The notes below the pieces were generated by a model. That model was not told where the DNA came from and ran no database searches. It saw nothing but the letters and a program-made list of their open reading frames with translations. The position numbers were made by a program, and so were the translations under genes. This document shows, piece after piece, positions 36,283 to 50,492 of a stretch of 64,000 nucleotides of DNA. Each line of letters opens with the position of its first letter. The stretch's first letter is position 1. This DNA comes from Amoebidium appalachense. Taxonomy: Eukaryota > Ichthyosporea. Location of the stretch: assembly GCA_963693365.1 (NCBI GenBank), contig CAVNZM010000008.1:1116001-1180000 (forward strand), in the 5' to 3' direction.

Positions 36283-36520
36283 AACTACGACGGGTGGACA
36301 GTTTCTAGTACGGAGCGTGGGGAAAGAAACGAGGCCTCCTTATCTCCCGTATGTAAACATGTCGCAGTGTTGATGCTTTCCTTGAGCCTCGCACGGTCGC
36401 ACCTCCTTGCATCTTTTTCGGCGAGACGTCTTTTTCCCGCGCAATTGCATACCGCATAACGGGTGCAGCCAATCAAGTTCATTGATTTCTAGCTTTCTAT
36501 AGCATTCCGGCTAAGGCTAT
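36283..36520 (+). promoter_or_regulatory. Putative promoter of the intact Cys/His-module gene
   Basis: Homologous to 13817-14180. A CCAAT box (36469-36473, in GCAGCCAATCAA) lies about 200 bp before the ATG at 36668. GAGACGTC and GCGCAA words upstream are conserved between the copies. No TATA box is obvious. Confidence 0.5.
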
Positions 36521-36667
36521 GGGTTGCGGCTATCATATTTGTCAAACACCGTATGTATTGAATTTCCTTCGTTTCAAACAAACCTACTTTCGGAATCACA
36601 TGTTAGCGTGTTTCCCCCGAGTCCCCCGGGCCCTGTTGTAGCCGGCCTTGTGGCCTTGCACGGCACC

Positions 36668-37079
36668 ATGGCAGCGCTGCAGCACCAATACACCCGGCTT
36701 CCCCCGCCATTCCCCGGTTTGCCCTTTCCGGGCCCACCAGGGGGCAGGCCTGTGCACCCCCGCCCACCCACGGACAACATGCCTGTGCACCCCCCCCCCA
36801 CCCACGAACAACATGCCTGTACACCCCCCACCCACGAACAACATGCCTGTGCACCGCCGCCCACCCACGAACAACATGCCTGTGCGCCGCCGCCCACCCA
36901 CGAACGACAGGCCTGCGCACCAGCCCCCACCCACGGACGACAGGCCTGCGCACCAGCCCCCACCCACGGACGAGGCCGAACGTGACACCAGGGTAGGTTT
37001 TTTTTTGAGGGGGGGGAAGGGAATGGCGGAGGTGGGGAGGGGGGGGGGGGGGGAGGAGAGCTGTCCTTCTCATTCTCCG

Positions 37080-37118
<39 letters not shown>

Positions 37119-38782
37119 CCCGCCCTCCGCACACACCCACACACCCACCCACCACTGTTTAACCATTCTTCCTCGTTTTCCTCCTGTGTACCCCCCTTCG
37201 CCTACCCGCAAACGTTCGCTCCACTATCACCAGCAGTCAGTTTGTGGACCCAAAATAAGGCTTCACAAAGTTCTTACCCAACTTTCCCTCTCCTACCTGT
37301 CTCCGCACCAATGTTTCCTCTTACCGGTTCGTTTCTTTATCGTACCTGCTTGCACCGCCAACTTGTTTGTTTCCTGGCTCATTTTTGCTCTATGGGCTTG
37401 TTCCGCCCTGTTTCGTGTTCCTGTGGGGTTCTCTGTCTAACATCTCTCTCTCTCCCCCTCCCCCCCCCCCCCCCCCCCCCCCCCTCCCCCTTCCCCCCTT
37501 GCTCCCCTCCCCTCTCACCCTACGATCCTTCACCCTACCCCCACTTCGATAAAACTAGACATGCAGACAAGAACCTTCCCACCCCCTTGGCTAGGGCTTT
37601 TCCCATCAACCTTATCTCGACTCTATAAGCCCCACATCTCACTTGAGCCTCCTCCCCCCTTTACTTCCATGCAACCGGGCATGGTTGCTCTGTGTCGTGC
37701 ATCTGTAAGCACATACGCGTTTTTCGCTGCACTGCAATAGTTTGCACACACATCTTCAGCGTTCTGCTCACCTTGCTTGCATAAGCAACCCTGCTCGTCT
37801 TTGATCAAGACGGGTTGACCCACCCAAGTTCAGTTGATGCTGCTGTCTGAGTTGGAGCGTCGTATATACGCGGGCTAAGGGGTCGAAACTCAGACGCAAT
37901 TGATGACTTGGGCCCTCCCTGAGGATGGGCTCTGCTTATGACGCATACTGTGCGCATGGCTGATGTTGCACACTTGAATGTTTGCCTTTGCATGTGTCCT
38001 GCACCATGCTTCTCATCGTGTATGCGTACTTCGTACTGTGTTCCGCATTCAAACCCCCCCTGTCTTCTTTCAGAGGTGTCCTTTCAGGACAGACCACTGT
38101 GTGGAGACATCTTTACTTCCATGCAACCGGGCATGGTTGCTCTGTGTCGTGCATCTGTAAGCACATACGCGTTTTTCGCTGCACTGCATTAGTTTGCACA
38201 CACATCTTCACCGTTCTGCTCACCTTGCTTGCATAAGCAACCCTGCTCGTCTTTGATCAAGACGGGTTGACCCACCCAAGTTCAGTTGATGCTGCTGTCT
38301 GAGTTGGAGCGTCGTATATACGCGGGCTAAGGGGTCGAAACTCAGACGCAATTGATGACTTGGGTCCTCCCTGAGGATGGGCTCTGCTTATGACGCATAC
38401 TGTGCGCATGGCTGATGTTGCACACTTGAATGTTTGCCTTTGCATGTGTCCTGCACCATGCTTCTCATCGTGTATGCGTACTTCGTACTGTGTTCCGCAT
38501 CTCACCCCCCCCCCCCCCCCCCCCCCTCTCCGGCCTGCACACTCCTCCCAAAGCTGAGTAGAACTTTCTGCTCTTCGTATCATGACAGGACTAGTTTGCC
38601 TTACTCTTTTCCCTCCCACTCGTTCCGACTACCTTTTCCCCATATGGTGTCCTTCTCCCTTTCGTTTTCAGCTATGCACATAAGCCCACCCCTCCAACTT
38701 CTCCTCCACTGTCCTTCTTCCCCAGTTTTTTACTCCCCAGAGCTTTAGTAACCACATTCAAGTCCGCCAGTCTCTCTCTCTC

Positions 38783-38822
<40 letters not shown>

Positions 38823-39542
38823 CTCCCTCCTTTCCCGCCCTTGAAATAGTATCTGAGTTGGGTTTCGTTGACGAGGTGAATGGGTCGAAACCCGATTGCT
38901 GCGGATGACGTGGACTCCCCCCCCTGATGATGGGCTCTGCTTATTATGTATACTCTTTATGTGCGGTTTGCACTCTGCATCGTGCTATACGTTGTTCATG
39001 TGTGCTTCGCACTTTATGACGCATTCAACCCCCCCCCCCCCCCCCCCCCCCCCTTTCTCCCCCCCCGGTCTCCCACGTCCTCCCCTTCTCCCACAGGGAA
39101 ACGATGACTGTTTAAGACTCCCACGTAGATGGAGGGTTGTTTAAGCGGGTACTTTGATTGTTTGTGTCTGTGTGATGCACCGTGCTCATGTTCCTTGGTG
39201 TGTGCGTCTGTACTTCTATTCTTCACTTCGGCCTCAAGAATATTAACTCCCCCCCCCCATCCCCCCCCCCCCCCCCCCCCCCCCCCCCGCGCATCCGCCC
39301 GTTTCCCCTGTGTTCCCCCCGACCCCTCTCCCAAACACACACACACACCCCATCACCCGCAGCTACACGAGAGGTTCACCGTGTCGCTCCACATTCGCTG
39401 TGGCTCCCCCCGGCTGCTCCTTGGTCTTGCCCGGCTAGACTTGCGCTGGGCCGTGTGGTGTGACAACACGCCAGACACCCTGCTGGAAGCGGTCAAAAGA
39501 TGGGCGGGAATGGTGTGTGTGTGTGTGTGTGGGGGGGGGTGT

Positions 39543-39580
<38 letters not shown>

Positions 39581-40841
39581 ATGTGTGTGTGTGTGTGTGT
39601 GCGCGTGTGCGCATGTGTGTGTACGTTCGTGCGTGTGCGTGCGTGCGTGTGCGTGCCGTGTGTGCCGTGTGTGCGTGCTTGCGTTGAGGGGGGGGGGAAG
39701 GGGAAGAGGAGTGAGGAGAGGTGAAAGTTTGCATATATGAATTTCTTATAGATACTGGTGAATGAAAGGTGATGATCAACGGTGGGTTTTTCTGTTGATT
39801 CTGTTAAAAGTCTACAGGAGGGGTGCATATGTGTTGTGCAACCGAGCCCCCCCTAACACATGCACAAATAGGCTTCCCAACTTTTTGCGGTAATTTTGTT
39901 TTTTGAACATATCTTTGTCTACCCAGCACCACTCGCACAGGTCCCAACACCCAACACCCGTTGTTCGTTGCTTTTTCAACCACAAAACTTACCCCACACA
40001 TCCATTTTCCCCATGTATTTGGTACCACAAAAACACAACTATTATTCATTTTTTATCACAAAGACACCCGCACACATCCATTATTCATTATCATATTCAT
40101 TGCCTTTTCTACTACCCTTAAAACACACAGTCCAAACAAGCACATTCTCCTTCCTCCCTTAACCTCTTCAGGCCTGCACTTAGTGATTTGGCCGGCAGCC
40201 GGCCAGCCTTAAACATCAGCACTGCAGCTCTCAAAATCGATAGAAAAAGCCCAAATAAATTGTAAATATCGACACGCCTATGCGCTACCTACATACGTTT
40301 CTTAGTTGGTTTGGGGAGATATCATTATTTCGTATACTTTGGTATCTGTTTCTGTGTTTCTGAAGTGGCTATCTTTTGAAATTTGCCGGTATGAACAGGT
40401 TAAACTCTAACACTCCCCACCTCCCCCCCACTCCCTCCCTCTTCCAGCCTGGGCTGTATTGCCGCATGCAGCTAGCAAGTGTGCCGCTAGCAGAGGGCAG
40501 TAGCAGCCAACCGCTGTGGGCGCTACCGGGCATAGACCAGACCAACGTGTCTGTGCTTGTGTGCCATCCAAACTGCAGCTGTGCGCCAGCAGAGGAGCGA
40601 CATCCACAGGTTTGGACAGCCCCCCCCCCCCCCCCCCCCCCCTCTCCCTCTTTGACCCCAGAGAAGACAAAACAAGCTGTAATCACGCACTCATGATGCC
40701 GACACGTGCACATGCTAAAGAGGGGCACACACGTGTGAGCACCCAAACCCAAACACCCACACACTTGGGTAAATACACATGCACCTTCTTCCGTCCACAC
40801 TTTCCCTGCCCCTGCCCGTGCCGCCGGCCCCCTTCTCTCTA

Positions 40842-40881
<40 letters not shown>

Positions 40882-41110
40882 TTCTGCCGCCGCTCCCTCT
40901 TTTGCCGACTATGCTTTTTTTTTTTTTGGAATGCTTCCCCCCGCGTTTATCAGGTATCATTTATCACGTTTGCTGCATCGTGGTTTTGAGGGGCATATTT
41001 GTGCTTCATACAATGCCATGCTTGTGTACACACCCCTAGACCCTCATTCTTACATCAAGTGCTTGTTTTCTCATTATTTCCGACTGTAAAGGTTGCTTCT
41101 ACGCCCCCTT

Positions 41111-41144
<34 letters not shown>

Positions 41145-41239
41145 TCCCCGGGCCAGTACACAGACACATACACACACACACAACCCACCCTTCCCCTCCA
41201 CCCATCGACCTCACACACACACACTCGCACACGCACGTG

Positions 41240-41279
<40 letters not shown>

Positions 41280-41318
41280 ATCCACCCTCCCTTCCCCCTT
41301 CCACACACACACACACGA

Positions 41319-41350
<32 letters not shown>

Positions 41351-41404
41351 AAGCACACACACACACACACACACACAACCCACCCTCTCCCCCCTCCCAT
41401 CCCC

Positions 41405-41480
<76 letters not shown>

Positions 41481-41943
41481 TTTACTCAAGCATTCATGCC
41501 ACCTCAATATGCTGCCTCATAAACCCTCACACCCATGCACTTCCACACTTCGCTTTTCTTCATCTGTGCATCACTAACATTTGGTGCCGAATCATTGCTT
41601 GACACGCACGTATATCTAACCCTTAATTCTATGCTACAGGACCCCTTCATACCGCTGCGAACAAAGCATGTGGGGCTCAGCAGAACAAGTGTTCCACCCA
41701 GCACAGGCACACAGGAACAAACAAAACGGCCCAAGAAAACCACAAGTGTGCCGGAGAGGGAGAGGGAGGGGAAGAGACGGAGGGTGGGCGAGGGGCAGGG
41801 GGTGGGGGAGCCACCGAGACAGGCTCCAGCCCTTTTCCCACCCACACACAGGTGAGCGGGTGTTCTCTTTGGCAGAAATTCTGACACGCGTATGGGGACA
41901 AGGGGTGTGCGAGGGAGAAAGGGTTGTGTATGTGTGTGTGTGT

Positions 41944-41983
<40 letters not shown>

Positions 41984-42230
41984 TGGGATGGGAAGGGGGG
42001 AGGGGGGGAAGGGGGGGGAGTCGGGGGCTGTTCATTGTATACGAATGAGATTATGGGACTTGGCGTGTTGACTGTTGGGTGGTTGGTTGCTCGGCTGGTG
42101 GTTTTCCATGGTTGCTCTTGGCAGGGTGTCATGAAAGGTTCTGATTAGTTTATGTGGAGCAAATGGGTGAATGGCGGGGGGATAGGGGAGGGGTGGCTTT
42201 GGTTGTGCGTATTTGTGTTTGTGTGTGTGT

Positions 42231-42269
<39 letters not shown>

Positions 42270-45200
42270 TCGTTAAGAAAGGTTTTGTTTTGGCGCGCCG
42301 CATTATGCAAGCAGTGGCTAGTCACACCTCCCTGGTATCCTCACTCACTGCCTTCATTCTGTGGCCCAAGATATTTGCCTTTCCGCACTAACACCCCCCC
42401 TCCCCCCCCCCCCCCCCCCCCCCCCCCCCCGTTCTTCTCCCTGTCTCCCCTCCTTTCCCCCCCTGTCCCCCCCCCCCCCTTCCATGCAACCGGGCATGGT
42501 TGCTCTGTGTCGTGCATCTGTAAGCACATACACATTTTTCGCTGCACTGCATTAGTTTGCACACACATCTTCACCGTTTTGCTCACCTTGCTTGCATAAG
42601 CAACCCTGCTCGTCTTTGATCAAGACGGGTTGACCCGCCCAAGCTCAGTTGATGCTGCTGTCTGAGTTGGAGTGTCGTATATACGCGGGCTAAGGGGTCG
42701 AAACTCAGACGCAATTGATGACTTGGGTCCTCCCTGAGGATGGGCTCTGCTTATGACGCATACTGTGCACATGGCTGATGTTGCATACTTGAATGTTTGC
42801 CTTTGCATGTGTCCTGCACCATGCTTCTCGTCGTGTATGCGTACTTTGTACCGTGTTCCGCATTCAAAACCCCCCCAGTCTTCTTTCAGAGGTGTCCTTT
42901 CAGGACAGACCACTGTGTGGAGACCGCTTTACTTCCATGCAACCGGGCATGGTTGCTCTGTGTCGTGCATCTGTAAGCACATACACATTTTTCGCTGCAC
43001 TGCATTAGTTTGCACACACATCTTCACCGTTTTGCTCACCTTGCTTGCATAAGCAACCCTGCTCGTCTTTGATCAAGACGGGTTGACCCGCCCAAGCTCA
43101 GTTGATGCTGCTGTCTGAGTTGGAGTGTCGTATATACGCGGGCTAAGGGGTCGAAACTCAGACGCAATTGATGACTTGGGTCCTCCCTGAGGATGGGCTC
43201 TGCTTATGACGCATACTGTGCACATGGCTGATGTTGCATACTTGAATGTTTGCCTTTGCATGTGTCCTGCACCATGCTTCTCGTCGTGTATGCGTACTTT
43301 GTACCGTGTTCCGCATTCAAACCCCCCCAGTCTTCTTTCAGAGGTGTCCTTTCAGGACAGACCACTGTGTGGAGACCGCTTTACTTCCATGCAACCGGGC
43401 ATGGTTGCTCTGTGTCGTGCATCTGTAAGCACATACACATTTTTCGCTGCACTGCATTAGTTTGCACACACATCTTCACCGTTTTGCTCACCTTGCTTGC
43501 ATAAGCAACCCTGCTCGTCTTTGATCAAGACGGGTTGACCCGCCCAAGCTCAGTTGATGCTGCTGTCTGAGTTGGAGTGTCGTATATACGCGGGCTAAGG
43601 GGTCGAAACTCAGACGCAATTGATGACTTGGGTCCTCCCTGAGGATGGGCTCTGCTTATGACGCATACTGTGCACATGGCTGATGTTGCATACTTGAATG
43701 TTTGCCTTTGCATGTGTCCTGCACCATGCTTCTCGTCGTGTATGCGTACTTTGTACCGTGTTCCGCATTCAAAACCCCCCCAGTCTTCTTTCAGAGGTGT
43801 CCTTTCAGGACAGACCACTGTGTGGAGACCGCTTTACTTCCATGCAACCGGGCATGGTTGCTCTGTGTCGTGCATCTGTAAGCACATACACATTTTTCGC
43901 TGCACTGCATTAGTTTGCACACACATCTTCACCGTTTTGCTCACCTTGCTTGCATAAGCAACCCTGCTCGTCTTTGATCAAGACGGGTTGACCCGCCCAA
44001 GCTCAGTTGATGCTGCTGTCTGAGTTGGAGTGTCGTATATACGCGGGCTAAGGGGTCGAAACTCAGACGCAATTGATGACTTGGGTCCTCCCTGAGGATG
44101 GGCTCTGCTTATGACGCATACTGTGCACATGGCTGATGTTGCATACTTGAATGTTTGCCTTTGCATGTGTCCTGCACCATGCTTCTCGTCGTGTATGCGT
44201 ACTTTGTACCGTGTTCCGCATTCAAAACCCCCCAGTCTTCTTTCAGAGGTGTCCTTTCAGGACAGACCACTGTGTGGAGACCGCTTTACTTCCATGCAAC
44301 CGGGCATGGTTGCTCTGTGTCGTGCATCTGTAAGCACATACACATTTTTCGCTGCACTGCATTAGTTTGCACACACATCTTCACCGTTTTGCTCACCTTG
44401 CTTGCATAAGCAACCCTGCTCGTCTTTGATCAAGACGGGTTGACCCGCCCAAGCTCAGTTGATGCTGCTGTCTGAGTTGGAGTGTCGTATATACGCGGGC
44501 TAAGGGGTCGAAACTCAGACGCAATTGATGACTTGGGTCCTCCCTGAGGATGGGCTCTGCTTATGACGCATACTGTGCACATGGCTGATGTTGCATACTT
44601 GAATGTTTGCCTTTGCATGTGTCCTGCACCATGCTTCTCGTCGTGTATGCGTACTTTGTACCGTGTTCCGCATTCAAAACCCCCCCCCCCTTCCTCCATC
44701 CCCCCCCTCCATCCCCCTTGCAGGCCCCCACCCCCAGTCACTGTGCCGACCACTGCAAGGACGCCAACAACACATCCCCCACAGCCGGGTTGGTCCCTCC
44801 CCCGCCCCCCCCCCCCCCCTCCCCCCCCCCCCCCCCCCCCCCTCCTTAAACACACACATACACACACCAACATATAATGCATACTCACACACATACCCAC
44901 ATGTGGTGTACTCGTGAGTGCTATTTTGCAGAATGTCAGTTGTCTTTTTCCATCGTCAATGTGCACTTTGCACTAATAACACTTTCTCCCCCCCCCACCA
45001 CCACCACACACACACACACACACAAACACACGCGCGCACAAACACAAACAAAAACACCAACATATTATTCTTCTCCCACCACCCCTTTGCACAAACCAAG
45101 TCTATCTCCTGTGTAGTTTCCTTGGTTTCTCCTACATACAACTCAGCCTCTGGTACATACAACTACTCGCACTACGGCGGTTCTGCCCGTCCCTTTCCAT

Positions 45201-47884
45201 TTAGATCGATCCATCCCTGCACCAATCAAAGGCTTTGTTTGGTAGAAATCACATGCTGACATGCACATGTGTCTCTATCCCACAGGCGCTGTTGGTTGGG
45301 GTCTTAGCCCGGCACTTTCGTACAAATCCGCAGAGGAGAAATCAGAGCCGGATATCATCGAAGTCGACCCTCCCATAACCCAACCACCGTCAGCTGGCCC
45401 TGCATTTGAAGGGAACAAACCGGGGCTTAAAATAGCCAAGCCGGCACTCAAAGACAACGTACCAGCACAACTTCTGCGGTGCTCCCACGGCTTGCTCATC
45501 CACCAATGTGTGCTCTGCTTCATTCCCCCGCCCAAGCCACCCATGAGCCAATCAAAAGCCCCGATTACAGCGCCAACACCAACCACACCGCCCGTAACAA
45601 CTATTCCAACGCCGAAACGGTTTTTCCCGGTTGTCCCACCCGTCCGATCTCCGGTCGTCGAACGCCCAACGCCCCCCCTTCCACCCCCTTCCACGGCTCA
45701 CCCCTCCTTCCCGCCGTTTGCACGGCCACACCCATTCAGCGCCGCCCCACCGGCACCCAGTCCACGAATCAAATGCGAGGATCCAACAGCCAATCATACG
45801 TGGCCACTGCCCGTTGACACGCAGCCAGCCCGGCCAATCAAACGCGAGCAATCCTTGCCGCCCAACCACCACCCGTTTTCGGCCACCAACGACCCCCCCA
45901 CCCCCCCACTCCTACCAGTCACCCCACAGCAGCCACCAGCAGGCACCCACCCAGCAGCCCCGCCCCCCCACATGTCAAATGCCAGGAGGGACACCAACCC
46001 CACACCTTCCCCCCCCCGTCCCCGCCGGCCCCCGCCCCTCCCTCGCCACCGCCACCAAATGCCCCTGCCTGTATGCATGGGGAACCCATGCATGCAAAAG
46101 ACGCGCACTCGTGTCCGTTGTGTTTGGCCCCGCCGCCGCCGCCACCACCACAAGGCCCTGCCTGTGTGCATGGCTTTCCCATCCATGCTAAAGACATGCA
46201 CGTGTGTCCGTTTTGTCTGGCGCTGGGCCTGTGTAAGCATGAGAGGGAGTCTGGGTCGTGTGATTTGTGTGCATCCGAACGGGCAAACGAGCGAGCGGAA
46301 ACAAGCGACACCCCGGGAGTAGCGAAGGAAGGAGGAGCGTGCTCGCATGGGTGGCAGGATGGGCAGTGTGCTGTTTGCCACCCATGTCGACACTCGTTGG
46401 CAAGAAGAACATGTCAGTTGTGTCGAGAGGAAGAGGCGAAACAGAGGAGTGGGGAAAACCCTCAGGAGTGGGAGGAGAGGTTGGTGACGGAAGAGCGGAG
46501 AAGGTATGAGGAGGCGGAGGTGGCTAGAATGACGGCGCAGTACGAGACCTACATGGCCCAAAAGAGACGGTTTGAGGCATATCTGAAGGAACAGGAACGG
46601 TTGAATGCGGAAAAGAAGGAAAAACGAATGATGGGGGATGTTGTGGGCGAACGAACGACGGAGACGGAGCGGATCGACGAAAGTGAACAGGCGAGCGATG
46701 GGGAAATGGAGGAGAAGGCAAGCAAGAAAACGAGGGAGAGAAAATGCCCGCATGGTCTACCGCATCGGACAGAGTGCATCGAGTGTTGGCCTCGTGCGTT
46801 CTGCCCCCACCAAATCCTTCGGTCGACCTGTGTAGAGTGCAAAGACAAAGCGACGCGCATGTGTCCGCATATGCATGATGTAAGGACATGCCCGACATGT
46901 TATCCCAACCGGTCATTAAAGCGCCTGTACTGTAAGCACGGGATTCGCAGGAGATGCATCGAGTGTTCCCCGCGATATTTTTGCCCCCACCGTATCCCTC
47001 GGTTCACGTGCGCGGAACACAAGAAAACGACCATGTGCCCACACTCGCTCACCGACTACCAATGCAAAGAGTGTTACAGTGAACGCATACGCAAATCGCG
47101 CGAGCTTGCGAGGTGTGTGCATGGGAAGACAGGCAGGCACCCGTGTAAGGAGTGTTGGCCCGAGCGGTTTTGCGAACACGACCGTGTTAAAATCGACTGC
47201 GTGGTGTGCACTCCAGCTGTCGCATGCAGCCACGGTAATCTTCGTCGTGAGTGTGTTTTGTGCCGGCCGGAGTTAGCATGCGACCACGGTAATAGGCGCA
47301 GCCAGTGTTTGGAGTGTACCGAGTTACGCGACAGGCAATGCGAGCATGGCAACAACCACGCCACATGCACCGTGTGCTACCCGGATAGGGCAAATATGCA
47401 CAGGTGTTTTCACGGCAAACAATCGCGGTCCGGTTGCAAGCGCTGCTGGAAGGAGAATGCCTGTGTGCACGGTTCGACAAACGGCACATGTGTAAAGTGT
47501 AAGGAGTTAAGGAGGGCACAAAACACGTGCGTGCACGGGAGGTCCAAAGCCAATTGTGAGCCGTGCGGGGGCAAGCCGAGAAAGAAGTGTGAGCATGGAA
47601 AGGAGCCTAACCGGTGCGTGGACTGTGGGGGGGTGTCGATCTGTGTGCACCGGAAGCTTAAGTTCATCTGCAGGGCCTGCAAGGGCTCTACTACGTGCGA
47701 GCACAGGTGTGTGATTCTAACAACAACAACCCCCCCCCCCCCCGGCCCCCTGGGCACCGCCTATGCTCAATATTATGGGCATCATCATACACACGAAGCC
47801 ATCACACATAACACACACACACACTCACTCACTTACACGCACACACACACACACACACATGCACACACACGCACATACACTAAA

Positions 47885-47924
<40 letters not shown>

Positions 47925-47956
47925 ACACACGAAAACATCACACGCGCACACCCATG

Positions 47957-48014
<58 letters not shown>

Positions 48015-48528
48015 ACACATCGCCAACACACACGCATGCACACGCGCGCGTGCGCACGCTCACACATCACACACCAACACTAACACATCGCACACGAACA
48101 CATCACACACAAACACACACACGCACATGCACACGTGCGCGGGCATATACGCTAACACTTCTGTTTCTGTTACTGGAAAGAGTATTCTGGTTTCATAGGC
48201 CCTTCCTCGCCTACCTCCCTTATGCATAATGGGTATCAAATGATTGCACAGCAACGTGTGTCGGGTAACGCTTCATTTCCATGTTGTAGCGGTGGCCATG
48301 GGCAGTAAGCAGCATGTGCCCCTGTAAGTCTTGGTGGTGGTGCAATTCTTTTGCCAAAATTTCAGCATGTGCACAAAATGCCCAAACGTACATTAACTTA
48401 CACACGTGTGTGTGTGTGTGTGCACTGACACATGCACACATCCTTGTGTTTACCGCTTCCTTCTGAAATGGGCGCATATGCAAGGACACGTACTGAAATG
48501 CGCATGCACACACGATGCAATCTGCACA

Positions 48529-48611
<83 letters not shown>

Positions 48612-49139
48612 ACAGATCCGACAAGAAAAACTGCCTCATCTGTGACGGCCGCTACATTTGCGCACACGGCATCAACATGTACCGCTGTGTCCAGTGTGGG
48701 GGGGGTGCCATATGCCAGCATGCTAGACCCCGCGTAACTTGTAAAGAGTGTGGGGGGTCTGGAATTTGCAAGCATCAGAAGCCAAGATGGAAATGCAAAA
48801 TATGTCGGAAGGCCAAGATGGTATGGAACCCCCCCCCCCCCCCCCCCCTCTCCTCCTCCCTCCCCCCTCCCCCCGGTGAATGATCCCTCCCCCCCCCCCC
48901 CCCCCTCCGCCACGGCATTTGAGCCGCTCGTTGTGCTTCTCTCTGTGTTCCGTGAACCCATGCAGTGTATGTCATGGCCTGTGTTTGCTGCTGTTTGGTC
49001 GTGATCTTACATTGCATGTACTGCTATTTATTTTTATATTTTCGACAACAACATCATCCACTAACAATAGAAGGAGAGTAGAAGACTTCAATAAAAAATG
49101 TTCTCATCCCCTCCTCCCTCCCCCCTTTTCCCTTCCCTT

Positions 49140-49174
<35 letters not shown>

Positions 49175-49404
49175 CTCGCCCCCACCTCTCCCCTGGTCCG
49201 TCCACCGGCCATCCACTCACTTGCACATGCGCGTTCCAAGCACACACACACATACACACACAAAATCAGGCTCATGCACGCACGCGTGCACACACACCCA
49301 AAAAAAACATGCATACACCATACATGTGCGCGTGCGTACACGCACTTACACGCACACACACAAGCCCACACACACGAACCACACACACACAACACGTACA
49401 CACC

Positions 49405-49451
<47 letters not shown>

Positions 49452-49729
49452 CTCCCCCCCTTCCCCCCCCCCCCCCCCCCCCCCCCCCCGGCCTCTCTCT
49501 CTCTTCTCTCACTTTCTCTCACCTACACACACACTCGTGCACGCACACGTGCACAGCATTCACATGCATGCATACCTTTGTGTCTGTAGCTGCAAGGCAT
49601 AGAACAATGGCAGATATGTGATAGGGGATGAGTGAGGTTGAGCGATACACCTAAGAGTGTAAGCAGGCTTACACACAAAAACACAGAGACACACAAAGTA
49701 TTACACGGTGTACAGCAAACGGCGCGTGC

Positions 49730-49763
<34 letters not shown>

Positions 49764-49773
49764 AACACACACG

Positions 49774-49857
<84 letters not shown>

Positions 49858-50457
49858 AATATGCAAAGGTTAAACACCACAGACACACACAAATACATGC
49901 CAATGGCGAAAGAATATGCACAGGCGTATCAACGCACGCACACACACGCACACGCACACACACACACACACACAACACACACACAAGAATAGCCATCGGA
50001 GTACAACACACACAAGCACACATACAAAAGCACACACACACACACAGGCACACAGGTAATGCGTGCAATGAGATGCTATGCATTCTGGGATATACTGGAA
50101 GGAGCAGCACACAAACAATACACACAGGCTCACACACTGACCCCACACGTCTATCCCCCCCCCCCCCCCCCCCCCCACATATCTTATATATATTTTCGGT
50201 GATCCCCCTCCCCCTCCTCCCCCTCTCCCCCCCCTCCCCCCTCTCCTTATACCTAAAGTCTATTCGTCGGTGCCTCCCCCCCCTCCCCCCCCCCCCCCCC
50301 CCCCAAAAAAAAAAAAGAAAAAAAAAAGAAAAGAAAATGTGCACTCGGTGGGCTTTATTTACGATGCATGGTCTTTTTGTCACTTTTGCAGAGCCTACAT
50401 TGTATTGTTCGTGACATATGTGTGCTCTGCATTTCCTCTCTGTGAACCATTCTAACC

Positions 50458-50492
<35 letters not shown>

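Noticed and set aside
37669-44683. Possible CRISPR array because of regular repeats
   Set aside because: Whole 452-bp units are tandem copies with no unique spacers, in a eukaryotic intron.
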